A stretch of 64,000 nt of DNA from Sanderia malayensis (GCA_013076295.1 RQOL01000906.1:6018297-6082296); one strand, 5' to 3'; counted from the stretch's first letter, positions 1 through 11,765 are shown. A program made the numbers and translations. The notes: generated from the sequence alone by a model not told the origin.

Positions 1-303
1 ACATAGAACTTGATGTGAAGGCTGGATGCTTCCGAACGAGAAACGAAAATGTTAAGGAGGAGAACCTCGACGACAGGAGACGAAAGTTTTCGGCAGCGCA
101 GCAGAAGATTCGGTTGTTAAAAACGCCTTTGGTGTTGGGTGCAGTTGCCCCCGGCCGTCCTCCGCACTTCCGCATTATTATACTCTTTCGTTTTGAACTA
201 TTATACCATTCGTTTGTAGTCTTTATCAGATATAGTCACCATCTAAGTAATCTCTGTTTCACGAGTATCTTACGGTAACATTACTACAAACGAATCAAAC
301 AAA

Positions 304-921
304 ATGGACTCTGCACAAGGAAAATCGGCGATATTTGATGGCACAGGCGACGTTCGTTCGTTCATCGCAAAAGTAGAGCTTTACTCGTCATTGAAGAGTT
401 ACACTGGAGAGAAATGTGCCCAAGCCTTAGCAAGTAAATTGGAGGGCCCTGCTTTTGATGTTTATTTACGCCATTCAAGTGACGATCGCAAGGATGCCAG
501 CAAAATTACAGCTGAGTTATTAAAAGAATTTGAACGCGGCAGACGTAACAGAGAAGAGGCCCTCAGCGAGATTTCGAAACGTAAGAGAGAAATAGGCGAG
601 TCTTCACAAAATTTTGCCTACAAAGTCTTAGAGCTCGTGAAGTTGGCTTATCCAACATTTGCACGGAGAACCCAAGAAACCATCGCAAGAGATTATTTTG
701 TCCAGGGATTACATCCATTACATGTCGACATGCAAGTGGCTCTAAAATCGCTTGAGACATTTGTGGACAAAACACTCAATGAAATCGCGGATGAAGCCAC
801 ACGATTAGAGCTGGCAGGTATTCAGTCATTATCAGTCAACAAAAGGTTCTCAAAATGTAAGAAGCAAAATGTAAACATTTGTGAAGACATTCATTATCGA
901 CATTCGATATGTAATTTGTAG
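304..921 (+). pseudogene. Orphan Ty3/gypsy-type gag ORF
   Basis: A 205-residue ORF with the look of a retrotransposon gag. It opens with a short N-terminus leading into FDGTGDVRSFIAKVEL, followed by a charged helical region (residues 20-170) typical of the capsid-like Retrotrans_gag fold. I recall very similar gag proteins from coral and anemone elements; that is memory, not a search. The first in-frame ATG follows an A-rich context (caaaATGG), so the start is plausible. No zinc knuckle, protease or reverse transcriptase follows: the ORF ends at a TAG and the next several kilobases are non-coding. It is therefore a 5' element fragment or a solitary gag. The 300 bases upstream may be the element's leader, but I could not define an LTR. 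Confidence 0.6.
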
Positions 922-3098
922 AACTCGACGCTCGATACTGTTTATTTTAGTATTGTATACCTTTAGATATTATACTTTGCTGTCTGACGATTGCATAAAA
1001 AGCATGAAACTCTGAGTAGCAGCATAGCTTGTTTGTCTTTATTGAATAGATTCTATTCTATTTGTGTTGGTTATGAATTTCCTTGCACGCATCGTTCTTG
1101 CAAATTTTTTTTATTTCGAGAACCTTTTTGGATCTTGGCGTGAAAGATAGATCGTCCCAATAAAGGTTTTACTTTCGGAAACAAAAGTTGATGAGAACGA
1201 TGGTGTTGTTGGGGAGATGAATATGGCCATCGTTTCTTTCAGTCCTTTGTTTCAACGGTTTTGTTTTACCAATCAAAACATTCCCATTTCTGCGCAATTG
1301 CGCATCTTTGAGTTATGACGTAATGCAAGTTTTGAAATGAGCCAATCAAAATTGCCAACCAAGATTAATCTGAATTCACAAGTGATCACGGAAGTTCCAT
1401 TTCACTTCCGTGATCGTACTCAAATTTGTCTGCAGGCAGTCGCATGGTTGGCAGATAAAGAAAAGAAACACATCATTCAACTTAACAGTTGTTGCCCCAA
1501 CACAATTCCTTGTTATCTGTTTCGTATTATCAAATAGCGATACTCTCTGCTCTGAAGAGTTGTTGATTCTCAAAACAAAACAAAATTTGACTCTCCTCGC
1601 TGAATTACGTTTATTATAATAGCCTTTTTACACACTGCATATAATGTACATAGATCTTGTTCTGTTCAGGCAATGATATGTTTGGAATTGTTTTGTTCAA
1701 AGATTGTTGTGTTTCATTTGGCTTAGCTGAATTCCAGTTTTGTTTTTACCGTGTAGTCTGGTTTGTGCACAGAATCTGTTTTAAGATAATGTGTAATATA
1801 TTTGTTCTGCACTAATAATTCCAGTCATATTTAAACTTCTGTTAGAGTGCTCCTTGATGTTGTTCAGATTTGTTCGTAACTTAGGCCCAGTCATGCGACC
1901 CTTAGCTTAGCTTGAGGGCTTAGCTAAAGTTTGTGGCCCAAGCATCTGTCCAGGCGCAGTTTTGGCAAAGGTACTCACTGCTCCGGAGATATTCTTAATA
2001 TTCCAAGAGTTTAAATAATAATTTTCCAGTTGAAAATTTTAGCGCAAAGATGCCACAAAAAAGTTGGGCTCCACAGCTTCAAGGATTTCCTCCATTGCGG
2101 TGAAATCTGAGTGATTTTCAGAAAGCGTTAGTGCGGTTGCGCAGAAATGGGAATTTCTGAACAACCTGAAAACGGACGATGTTCATCTCCCGAACAAGAT
2201 GGTTCTTGATCGATATCTCCATCTGGCATCGTCTTGAGATATCGGAAACTCTCTAATGAATCAAACGTACGTATATTTTCCAATCGTATCTTATTCTCCT
2301 GAATCACAAAGAAGCATGACGTGTTCATAAACACGTGTTCCAGAATTGGACAGTTGGACCTCCTTAATTTTATTATAATACACACATGTTTTTTCCGGAT
2401 ATTTTTCAACACCTGCTAATATCTCGCCATGTTTTTGAGAACTTTTCGGCAATTTTGAGGCCAGAAAATGGACCTTATGCAACTACATAGGTTTTAAGGT
2501 CAATATTCAATGATAACTTATGTTGAATTTTATTTATTTAGCGGGGATGCTTAGAGTCATTTATCGTGACAATCGTGCATTTTGTGATACCAACATGAAA
2601 CCTGCTAGACATGGAGAGTTCGAAACGCTGAAAAATATAGGGTCGGAACCCCAAACGAAATTTGCCCCTAACTTCTATTTTTAGACTGAAGTATTAGGAC
2701 CCAGTCCTCGTTGGGAGAACTATCATTATGCTAACTATTAAGTCTTAAAACTTTCTAAAAACTGCAGATTCGTGATGAGCGTCATCAATTTAATGTGTGC
2801 CAAGAAAAATAAGTTCATCATTGTGCTTCTATAAAAGTTAGCCATGATGTCATTTTTATCATGACGTCGTAAAATTTCTAAAAATGGCAAAAACTAAAAA
2901 TTAAATGCACATTTTCGAAAGTCGATTCTGATAAAATACTGCTTCCTTAAGATAAAATAAGGTTCAAGCTCTAAATCACATTTAACATAAAACACCAGGA
3001 AAGAAAATTAACATATGTAAGGGGACTCAACCACATTGTCCATTGCAAAAACAGACCCCTCTACATTCTGTACATCTGAGGGTAAGATTAAGTGGATC
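922..3098. other. AT-rich non-coding stretch
   Basis: No convincing coding sequence or RNA gene. Short ORFs here have no recognisable motif. The only structure I see is a perfect 12-bp hairpin at 1384-1415. Confidence 0.5.
1384..1415. repeat. Perfect 12-bp inverted repeat
   Basis: GATCACGGAAGT (1384-1395) is followed by an 8-base spacer and then its exact reverse complement ACTTCCGTGATC (1404-1415). The function is unknown. It could be a foldback remnant or chance. Confidence 0.6.
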
Positions 3099-3275
3099 GA
3101 ATAACGGTGTTGCAAATGTCTGGAAGGAAATCCATCACAAAAGGCCAAGTAACGGTGTTGCAAAATCCCGAAGGAAGTGCATCACAAATGGCTGAATAAG
3201 GTGGTTGCAAAAATCCCGAAGGAAATGCGTCACAAAGAGCCAAGTAACAGTGCTGCGAAAATCAGCCAAAGGGTG
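3099..3275. repeat. Minisatellite, about 4 degenerate copies of a ~49-bp unit
   Basis: A unit containing AACGGTGTTGCAAA, then TCCCGAAGGAAATGC and CATCACAAA, recurs from about 3102, 3151, 3197 and 3246. Copies differ at several positions. No ORF runs through it. Confidence 0.75.
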
Positions 3276-4778
3276 ATAGGGGTGCTCTGATAAAGAGAAG
3301 TGGGTTGGTTTTTTCTTTTTGGTGATTTTGCTTCGATGAACTTGCGAGACTTGTAATGATTTTCTTAGTCGTGGGTGTCATACTTTGAACCTTATCTTAT
3401 CTTATTTCTCTCGCCAAGAGTTGTAAGCTTTTCTCCACAGCAGTAGCTGAAGGACGTATTAATATGACGTCAAACAGTTAACAAAACTCATATATTTGGA
3501 AGCTATTCTCGGGTATTATTTAATTAGATCTAGAGTCAACGACAAAATACTTTCACTAACTAATATCTTTTGAGTAATATTCGAAGGGGGATCAAAAATA
3601 TACCTTTAGCCGTTGTAATGGTGAGTTTGCTTTTAACCTTAAACAATTCTGCAGTAGTAATTAAGCAAAATTGCTCATTGCCTAAGAATGCGAAGTTAAT
3701 TTAACTTGATTCTTTTGTCGCTTAATAGCTTTCCGTATCATTCATTGAATGCTTCGACAAAAAGCTACCCGAATTGTGGTCTCTATCCTTGGTTATATAG
3801 TCTTGTTTGCATGATGCTTGTATCCCGCTCCTAAGCTGTTTTTAAACAGAAACTAAAATGTTTCTAGTCCATTTAATGATCAATTTTTACGCTTTGTAAA
3901 TCTAATATTCAATAACCTGGCAAGGTTATATGAAATTTTTTTCTGATTTCCACGAATTTATTTCACAATAATTCAATTCTTTCAAAAGGAGAATTACTTT
4001 TTCTACTGCATAGAAGCTGTTATTATTCAAGGCTTCCGTCAGTAAGTGAAATTATCGTTACTACAGTAATTAGAATTGGCCCCTTTCTCATTACGTCACA
4101 TAGTATTCAAAAGTGACACACGCGATTGAAGCGGAGGCAAACGTTGTATCCACGACCCGCCCTTTTCTTCGGCCTATTGTAATTTTTTATAGAACTTTGA
4201 GAAGGCATAGAGGAAATGTATATTCGATATCTCTTCATTGCATGGATTTAATTTCTTTATTACTGATTCCAATGGATCAACTTCTTAGATCTTGGCTTGC
4301 TGAAATTAAAAGAATTAAAAAATCTTTGAAACGTAATCAGAAGAAATACCAAACTATTAGCCAAATCATCAACAAAACAACAAACTCATCAAAAAAACAA
4401 AAATGAACTGTTAGGACTATGGGAGGACTTGTTTTGAGGATATTGGAATCAATATGAGGATTGTTAGCCACGCCATTATTGTATTTGCTGCACTTTAGCC
4501 TTAAAGTATTCAAATTTTCCCAATAATGTTGGACAGTTTGGGAAGCCAGTGTAAAACTTTTTTGCAGAATTTTCCGGCTTCAAATGTTTAATTCAAAAAA
4601 TAGATTATCTGATTTTTGCAAGCTACAACTCTAGCTGTTGCACTGATTTAGTTGGAAATCTTAATTTATTGCGAAAGTGCATTTTATTTTTTCCAATTGG
4701 AAGATAGGAAATGGAGTTCATGAAAAAAAATATCAGTTTACATTGAAACAGTAAAAGGCGCGTTTGCTTCTTCTAAAG
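3276..4778. other. Non-coding stretch
   Basis: No recognisable gene. One 97-codon ORF at 4113-4406 has no motif and a low-complexity Lys-rich end, and I do not support it as a gene. Confidence 0.4.
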
Positions 4779-4922
4779 GATAGTGAAGATCCGGATCCAT
4801 CTTATCACAAAAACTTGAGGATTGCTCAGATGTATCCATGGATGAGCATGGGAATATTTCATGACGACTTGCTGGAAGTAGTTGTTCTTTGCTTTTGCTT
4901 TGAAGGGATAGTATCAAAGCTG
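4779..4922 (+). CDS. Putative exon of a membrane-protein gene (exon 1 of pair)
   Basis: A 144-bp, phase 0-0 open segment. A pyrimidine-rich stretch ending in AAAG precedes it, and the candidate donor CTG|GTAGAT follows. Its 48 residues contain QMYPWMSMGIFHDDLLEVVV and a strongly hydrophobic LCFCFEG run, consistent with a transmembrane helix. The next open segment downstream (5437-5604) is also phase 0-0 and hydrophobic, which suggests consecutive exons of one multipass protein. I do not recognise the family. Both the acceptor and the donor are only moderately good matches, so the exon call is an inference. Confidence 0.35.
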
Positions 4923-5050
4923 GTAGATTTAAAGAGTATACAGTGCGAGGAGCAAGATGCCAGTGATAAATTTAGAAGTAAATAAAATTTGAATCAGTTC
5001 ATGATATGGTGGATGCTTGTCCAAAGGAGATACTGTGTCTAATATTTAGT

Positions 5051-5099
5051 TTCACATCAGCTGGTGCACTATTAATAAAAGTGCACCAGCTGATATGAA
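5051..5099. repeat. Strong 20-bp hairpin
   Basis: Arms 5051-5070 and 5080-5099 are reverse complements over 20 bases with one mismatch. They contain ATCAGCTGGTGCACT, with a 9-base AT-rich loop. The hairpin lies between two exon-like segments. It could be a small foldback element or a structured RNA. The stem is short for a microRNA precursor. Confidence 0.7.
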
Positions 5100-5436
5100 C
5101 CAATGTCTCTCGAGATTTGACTTTAGAAAATTAAAGAAACTTAGGCCAATACTTGACCCATTGTGATTATAAAGGTAGCTACAACATTAAATAGCAGAAC
5201 ATTGAGGCCTGAAGTTCGTTTTAACAAACAGAGTCCATATGTTATATAAATTCACAAAATCACACATTGCAAAAAGAACGTTAGCTATAAATTTTACGCC
5301 AAAGGTACGCTATTAGCTAAAGCCCAAGCTATTTTCAGGAAAATAAAGTTTTGGTCCGTGTATTAGAAAGTAATAAATGGTAATGCATTTCGATATCAGC
5401 TTGCCAGAAATTTTGTTAATGACTAATGTATTCCAG

Positions 5437-5604
5437 GAAAGCTTCAGAGTGACTGAATTCATCAAAAAGCGGAGATTGGTATTTTTGGCATTATCAACGA
5501 TGATTGCAATAACAAACACAGGAATGTTGCTCTACGATGCTATTGCCATATATGTAGCAGAGAAGCCAGAAAACTCAACACATAAGATGACTCTATTATT
5601 ACTG
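5437..5604 (+). CDS. Putative exon of a membrane-protein gene (exon 2 of pair)
   Basis: A 168-bp open segment. A good acceptor (TTAATGACTAATGTATTCCAG, with a branch-point-like TTAATGAC) precedes it and a consensus donor (CTG|GTAAGT) follows. It is phase 0-0. It encodes 56 residues: a basic FRVTEFIKKRR patch, then a hydrophobic LVFLALSTMIAITNTGMLLY helix and AIAIYV. Charged-then-hydrophobic order suggests a cytosolic-to-membrane transition. It joins in phase with 4779-4922. The family is not recognised. A weak resemblance to TMEM26-like proteins came to mind, but the helix order does not fit. The following exon was not found. Confidence 0.45.
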
Positions 5605-6346
5605 GTAAGTCATTTCTTTATCGCTCTTCAACGTTTTGGACCACAAGATTTGAATTTTTTAATTTGACCAAAAATGCTTTTATGACCAAAGGTAACAATA
5701 TTTCAATCTCTGTGTGTTTACAATAGCTGCTAACCACATCCTCTAACACATGTATAATGTGTCGTAAACAGCGAATGCATAACGCGTTTACAATGTAGCT
5801 ATTCGAATTTTTTGCAGCAATCTTTTATCACTGACCTCTTATTGATAAAACATGTTATTTCAGTAACATGTAGCGCGCAACACACGCATAATCGCTTTTA
5901 AAATACTTTAAATAAGCGAACGAGAAAAGAGCTTGAAATTATTTTTTAATTATGCGTACAAAAATATCAATTATTTTTCCATTGTCAAAATGAATATTTT
6001 GACTATGGAGATAACAAAAAATATGCAAATGTTGCAACAAAGAGAAAAGAATTATGAATTAATGAGAACAATTCATTATAATTAATCAAGCGCCATTTGA
6101 CATCACTTTGTTCGCTGTGACGTTTAGCATAGACTTTATGAGTTTTAGGCCATGCGCTCGTTAGATTTTATTGGCAATGGGCGACCTTCTCAATCCTGTG
6201 ATTGATACAGATGCTTTCTTTCGAAAAGTTGCTTATCACCCACATAGAACTCCCGTGGTAAATAGTTTTTCTTTTATTTATGTGCAAAGCCATTGTAAAA
6301 GGATCACATAGTGGTTGCAAGTAAAAATAAGTCAAAGTAGACTTTA
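5605..6346. other. AT-rich intron/intergenic sequence
   Basis: No coding sequence recognised. If the exon pair upstream is real, this begins as intron. Confidence 0.4.
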
Positions 6347-6935
6347 AAGCCCTGTCCACACTACACAAACTAACCCAGGTTCGACCCGGGTTAAATTAAA
6401 CCTGGAGCGAACCCTGTTCTGTCCATACTTTCATGTTTTGTAATGTGGACGCAAAGTCGGGGCGAACCCAGGTTAGCTAACGCTACGCATGCGTAGTCAA
6501 ATTTTATGTCGCTGTGCAACAAGAACAAAACAAACAAAAATATATTCCACCACAAAGACGATCAACAAGATGGAAGGTGCCGGAGTGATAGTGCAAGTTT
6601 CCATTTCAATTTATTAATTTATATATTTGTTGAAGCCACGTGAGATTGTTTGCGTGTGAGTGATCAAAATTGTATTTTTATTTTTTGGCGCGCAATGCAA
6701 AATGCAAATATGCGCATGCATTGCAAAAACTAACCCAGGTTCGCCCCAGGTTTGTGTCCACACTTGAAATTTTTACACTAACCTGGGTTCGACCTGGGTC
6801 AAAACCAACTCTGGACATGGGTTAAACTAACCCGGGGCGAACCCAGGTTAGTTGTGTCCACACTGCAAAATCTAGCCTGGGTTAACGAAAACCTGGGTCG
6901 AACCCGGGTTAGTTTGTGTAGTGTGGACAGGGCTT
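6347..6935. mobile_element. 589-bp inverted-repeat (MITE-like) element
   Basis: The ends are long inverted repeats. The left end reads AAGCCCTGTCCACACTAC and continues through ACAAACTAACCC. The right end is its reverse complement, and the match extends about 45 bp with few differences. The interior is filled with variants of AACCCAGGTTCGACC and its complement, so the whole element is repetitive and nearly self-complementary. No transposase ORF is present. No clear target duplication is visible (TTTAAA against TTGAAA at the two edges). It is probably a non-autonomous DNA transposon; the superfamily is undetermined. Confidence 0.85.
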
Positions 6936-7945
6936 GAAATTAGCATTTTGAGGCCCTTCAAGCAAAGTAGTTGATGTCATTTTATGATCGTATGCAATGC
7001 CCGTCAGGCAAAAGCCATCAATAAGCTCGGGTGCTTTAGCACAAGAGCGTTCGTACGTGGGATCCATTCTTGTGAAAATGGTGCCTTCAATAAAAAACGT
7101 TTGAAAATATCATTGTTTCAAACTTAGTCATTACACCATCAGTTAGATTTTCTCCTGCGCCCGAATTAAAGACTGCACAAAAACATTAAAGAATGGTGCA
7201 CGAATTTATGATGCAACTTTTCCCACTCGCAAATTATAGTTCAAGCGTTTAAGTTATTCGAATGCACTCCACGTTAAACTCCCTCTAAATGACAGGGTGG
7301 GTGTCCTTTTTGGAAGTTTGCATAATTTAGTTTTGAAACTATACACAACATCTTTTTAATGAAAATTTCACATGTATTCTCGACTTATATGATTAACACT
7401 GTCATAAATTTCCACAACTAATCTTTGTAAGTTTCTCTTACTTAATTTTTTGCTCAAATGTTTAATTTGAATTTGAATTCTGGAATCGTTATCCTCCTTA
7501 TATGACATCAGTAGTTCTTTTGGGTCTTTGCCTTGTTGCTCGCAACTTTGCTGCAGAACATCCAGACCAAAAGGCAATACGAAAATGTTGATAAAACAAC
7601 AGAATTTGGAAGTATCCTTCACTTTTGTTGTCCTAAGAATGGTTTCAACCTACCAAATGCAGTCGCTTTCTGATTAATTATTTTGCAAAGTTTTTTGCTT
7701 GCATTTCGAACTTAAGCGTTATCGACATGGACGGCACGGCATTCATTGGCGATTTATGTTCAGACATAGTGTGGCCTTTCGTTCTAGAACTATAATTTAG
7801 ATTTTGAACTGTTAACACCAATGCCGTTATCTTTAAACCAATTAATCAAGTTTCACAGGTCTCCCTCTATGTAATTGTCTTATAACTGCTTCGGAATTTT
7901 TGTAGATGTTAATTTTAGTATGGTGTATATATGATGATAATCACG
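6936..7945. other. Non-coding stretch
   Basis: No gene, RNA or repeat recognised. A short Lys/Ser-rich ORF on the minus strand (7368-7622) lacks any motif. Confidence 0.4.
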
Positions 7946-8180
7946 GAAGTCTGTTTCACACGACACCTTTTTTATTTGACTCCGTTTTCATTTCGATCCG
8001 TTTACGATACTGCGTTCACACGGAAATGATTGAAAACGGTGCATTCCTATCCGCTTTTGCGTTTTCAAATGAAAAAGTTCTGGAAGTGTTTTCAGTCAAT
8101 CAGACACAGTTTTCAGTTCGGACTCGCATGAAAGCACGAAAACGGAGTGAAGTGAAAACGGAACCTCTTCTCTCTTCTTG
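7946..8180. repeat. Repetitive segment rich in CGTTTTC / GAAAACG
   Basis: Near the left end is TGACTCCGTTTTCATTTCG and near the right end CGAAAACGGAGTGAAGTG, in roughly inverted arrangement, with further CGTTTTC-type motifs between. This resembles the subterminal repeats of a MITE. It abuts the truncated BEL LTR exactly where LTR homology stops (about 8188), so it may be the insertion that cut the LTR. Boundaries are approximate. Confidence 0.4.
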
Positions 8181-8187
8181 TTCATTC

Positions 8188-8337
8188 AAGTATGGTATTT
8201 GCTGTTATTTTACATTTTACACGATTTCATGCTGAATTGTTTGTTCTTTACCTGCGTAGTGTTTCTTGTGTATTCATATCTTGGCCTAAATTGTTTATCA
8301 AAGTATATTTGTGGGAATCAAATTCAAATTCACAACA
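8188..8337 (+). repeat. Truncated 5' LTR of the BEL/Pao element
   Basis: This segment aligns with the last ~150 bases of the LTR-like copy at 19736-20074. Shared blocks include TCATATCTTGGCCTAAATTG, ATCAAAGTATATTTGTG and AATCAAATTCAAATTCAC. The outer half of the LTR is missing. It ends in ACA, and the next bases (AAAGTGGCACCCCAGATG) look like a primer-binding region. Confidence 0.7.
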
Positions 8338-8819
8338 AAAGTGGCACCCCAGATGAGATTCGATGTGGAACAAGCTTTGTGTAATTTTGTGTAACTTTGA
8401 TAATAAGTAACAAAATAATAATAGCAATAATAGCAATAATAATAAAAATAATGGCAACAAAAAGAGGAAAAACCAAGTAAGCAGAAATCATTTTGCAGAC
8501 TGAAACAACGGGGGCAAACGAAAATGAAACCAAAGGAAATTAAAAGGCAAGGGTTGTCTGATTAAAACAGCTTCAAAGAAATTATCGTATTTCAATAAAA
8601 CAACACGTGAGACAATGAGTACATGAAAAACCTACCATACTGAGAGACAGCGTCGTCTTTTGAAGGTAAAAGTGAGCGAAATTTATTGTTTAATTCAGAA
8701 AATGCGAAATTTACTTGTAAAAATGGATGAAAGTGATGACGTCATCGATGACTGGCTTTGGATGAGAATTTGATGAGAAGCTGATTACATATTGAACAAG
8801 ATTGATCAAGATTGATTGA
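8338..8819 (+). other. BEL/Pao leader remnant with microsatellite
   Basis: This begins with the putative primer-binding region. It then runs through an AAT-rich microsatellite (about 8398-8462) and non-coding sequence up to the DIRS-like element. No BEL gag is recognisable; it has been lost or decayed. Confidence 0.35.
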
Positions 8820-9695
8820 TTGAGAACGGGGTTGATTGATCAAGAACTTTGGATGAGAATTTTTACCATCAACCAGTCTCAGCTGATGAGGGACTGTACA
8901 CTTTTTAACAATGGACCCGTATCTTTTAACTCTGGAGTTGGGGCAAAACGGGACGCAATATGCCACAATTTCAACCGAGGTGCCCCATGCCGAGCTCAGC
9001 CATGCCCATACCTGCATAAATGTAACAAGGCCAGATGTTGTGGATCTCAGCCCCCCCCCCCCGCATTTCCTGCTCAAAGGATCCAGTACCTTAAATCCAA
9101 CCTGTTCCCCCAGAGAACCCAGCATCATACCATTCAGATAAGCAACCCACCAGACGCCAACACCGAAAATAACTTTTCCATTTCTGAGTATGTCTGTAAT
9201 TTTGATTTTAATGCTTTTAAAACACCTATCTTGATTGATAATTTGTATAATTCGCTTTCCGGCTACCCAGACCCCCGGTTTGTAGATGACTTATGTAATC
9301 AGCTTCGCTATGGAGCTAGTGTCGGTTACGAGGGACCTCGCGTTTCTCGCAACTTGCCTACTGCCTTTCAACATCCCGGTATTGTCTCAAAAAATCTCGA
9401 GCAGAAAATCTTGCTGGGCTGCACAAGTGGCCCACAAATGGCCCCTTTTCAGCCCCCCCCCCCACTTTCGAACTTTCAAGTTTCGTATATCGGACTCGTG
9501 CCTAAGAAAAACTCGGATAAATTTCGCACTATTTTTCACTTATCTTACCCCCGATCTGGTAGCTCTATTATTTCAAATATCGACAAAGAATCATTCTCTA
9601 TGACCTACGTCACTATTGATGGTGCCATCTCTGCTCTTCGTTCTCTTGGCCAGGGCTCTTACATGGCTAAAACTGACATAGAGGCTGCTTTTTGA
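8820..9695 (+). pseudogene. DIRS/Ngaro-like retrotransposon: zinc finger plus N-terminal half of reverse transcriptase
   Basis: An ORF of about 291 residues. Residues ~47-80 carry a Cys/His cluster (CHNFNRGAPC, CPYLHKCNKARCC) like the zinc finger of tyrosine-recombinase retrotransposons. Residues ~180-291 match the start of their reverse transcriptase: VSYIGLVPKKNSDKFRTIF, then HLSYPRSGSSI, then MAKTDIEAAF, which contains the first catalytic Asp of motif A. The ORF stops at a TGA just after IEAAF (position normally Arg/Cys/Trp), and the RT continues in the next ORF. Two C-runs (9050 and 9450) are potential slippage sites. No LTRs flank it, as expected for this class. It lies inside the BEL element. 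Confidence 0.75.
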
Positions 9696-10800
9696 CAAAT
9701 CCCCGTCCACCCTGACAATTGGGAACTCCTTGGTATGAAGTGGAAAGGAAAATACTATTTCGACAAAGTTCTACCCTTCGGCCTTCGGAGTGCCCCGTTC
9801 ATTTTCAGCCACTTTCCGGACGCCCTGGAATGGATTTTAACAAATAAATGCGGCATTTCATTTGTTATTCATCTCTTAGATGATGTTTTGATCATTGATT
9901 TAACCAGCTTCTTCACGGGGGACGCCAATTCCAAATGTCAAATCAGCCTGACCAGAATACTCACTGCCTTTCGAAATCTCGGCGTCCCCTAGCCCCCCAC
10001 AAAACACAAGGGCCCTCCACGGTCTTCGAACTTCTAGGGATTATATTGGACTCTAGTATCATGCAAGCCCGCCTCCCTGATGACAACATATCTGTGGAAA
10101 TCTAAGCGCACCGCTACTCTCAAACAATTACAATCTTTGATCGGTCTGCTTAATTTTGCGTGCAAGGTCATCTCCTCGGTCGCGTGTTTCTACAACGCAT
10201 TATCAACCTTACGGTTGGTGATTCGAAAAGCCATCATCACATTAGACTTAATCAGGAGCTCTACAAAGACATTGAAATGTGGCAAGTATTTATCAACTCA
10301 TGGAGCGGGAAATACTTCATTTTAAACGGATCCTGGGAGGATTCAAACGCCCTACATTTCTTTACAGACGCATTTGGCTCTCATGGATACGGGGCTTCTA
10401 TGAGACACATTGGTTTCAAGGCCCATAGCGTTCCCACCAAAGCTTAGATTCCCTCGGCATCAGTATAGCTTGGCAGGAGTTCTTTGCAGGAATTCTCGTC
10501 GCGCGTACACTTTGGAGTAACTCGTGGCACTGTAAGCGAATTATATTGAACTGCGTGAATGAGGCTGTTGTACATGTCATTAACACAAAAAGGTTCAAGT
10601 GTCCTAAAATAATGGAAATCTTGGGGAGACTGACCCTGCTGACCTTAAAAAATAATTTCTATATCAAATCTCGACACGTCGCAGGCTGCAAGAACAACAT
10701 CGCTGATGCATTATCTCGTGTTCAGGTGCATCGATTAGGCCGACTTGCCCCCTGGGCCGATCCATTTCCAGAGGAGCTCCCCCCGGATGTCTTACATCTT
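9696..10800 (+). pseudogene. DIRS/Ngaro-like RT C-terminal half and RNase H, multiply broken
   Basis: 9735-9992 continues the RT, with KVLPFGLRSAPFIFS and the catalytic-box variant HLLDDVLII (x-L-D-D). From 10080 a connection region follows (LIGLLNFACKVI). Next comes a RNase H-type FFTDAFGSHGYGASM (around 10370), and at 10540-10720 NEAVVHVINT, then HVAGCKNNIADALSR, the usual end of RNase H in this class. The parts sit in different frames separated by stops and frameshifts, so it cannot be translated as one protein. Domain order (RT, RNase H, then recombinase) is diagnostic of DIRS/Ngaro-type elements. Confidence 0.75.
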
Positions 10801-11765
10801 TGAACGCCGACCTGCATCGCTATCTCGCACGGTCCTTGGCAACCAACATAAAAAAGTCTTACACATCCGGTGAAAACAATTTTTGAATTTCTGTTTTGAT
10901 TTTAAACTTCACGAATCAGGCCCTATCCTTCCAACCAACGAAGCCATTCCTATGTTATTTTGCCGTCTTTCTTGCCAAAACGGTAAAATACGTTACGGTT
11001 AAAAGCTACCTGTTTGGCGTAAAACATCTTCATCTCCAAAACAATTTTAACCTGGATCTTGAAAAATGCCTACGGCTACAATACATACTGCGGGGGATTA
11101 AGCGTTCGCAAGGGCAGAAAAACAACATCCGACCCCAATAGCAGCAAAGCACCTGAGCCTATATTTTGAACTTCTTCGTCCGTATACAACAAGGCATTTT
11201 GATAGAATCATGCTATGTGCCGCGATGTGTTTGGCTTTCTTCGGGCTCCTCCGCATAAGTGAATTCACGTCGGGACAACGGATTTGAAAAAAGTTGCCAT
11301 CTGTCTCACTCTGATATCAAATTGTTACCAAACGCACAGCAACCCACTCATCTCCGGATGGACGTGAAATCGTCAAAAACTGACCCGTTTTGACGGGGGT
11401 TTCCCTTGTCATCGGAGCCACCAATAATTCTTTCTTTGCAGTCAAAGCTCTGCAATGCCACCTGGAACTCTCCCCTTCCACCTCTGGCCCCTTCTTTCGC
11501 TACCGTTTTGGGTAACCCCTCTCAAGAGGCAAATTCACCAAAGGCGTACGTAACTTACTCTCCCAGTGTGGTTTTTCCTCATCCGAGTTTGCCTGGCACA
11601 GCTTCTGCATAGGTGCAGCTACGTCAGCCGCAGCGGCGAAAATGCCCTCTTGGTTGATCAAAACCCTCGCCGTTGGACATCTGACTGCTACGAACGACAT
11701 GTTAAAGCACCTGAGACCGTCCTGCTCGAGGCATCAAAATATCTAAGTATAACTGATAATATATA
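10801..11765 (+). pseudogene. DIRS/Ngaro-like tyrosine recombinase, frameshifted
   Basis: The N-terminal core-binding part is clear at 10890-11141 (CYFAVFLAKTVKYVTVKSYL, then LQYILRGIKRSQG). The catalytic half follows in other frames. FGLLRISEF at about 11240 holds the first Arg. At about 11590-11690 come HSFCIGAATSAAAA (the H-x-x-R box with Arg changed to Cys), WLIKTLA and, in the next frame, RRWTSDCYERHV with the nucleophilic Tyr. These are the hallmarks of a YR integrase rather than a DDE integrase. Frame changes and the lost Arg mean it is inactive. Confidence 0.8.

Noticed and set aside
1..303. 5' LTR for the orphan gag
   Set aside because: No second copy in the window and no clear TG...CA edges or primer-binding site.
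8740..11765. Treating the DIRS-like element as a gypsy element
   Set aside because: No DDE integrase or LTRs; instead RT with LLDD box, RNase H and a tyrosine recombinase catalytic Tyr.
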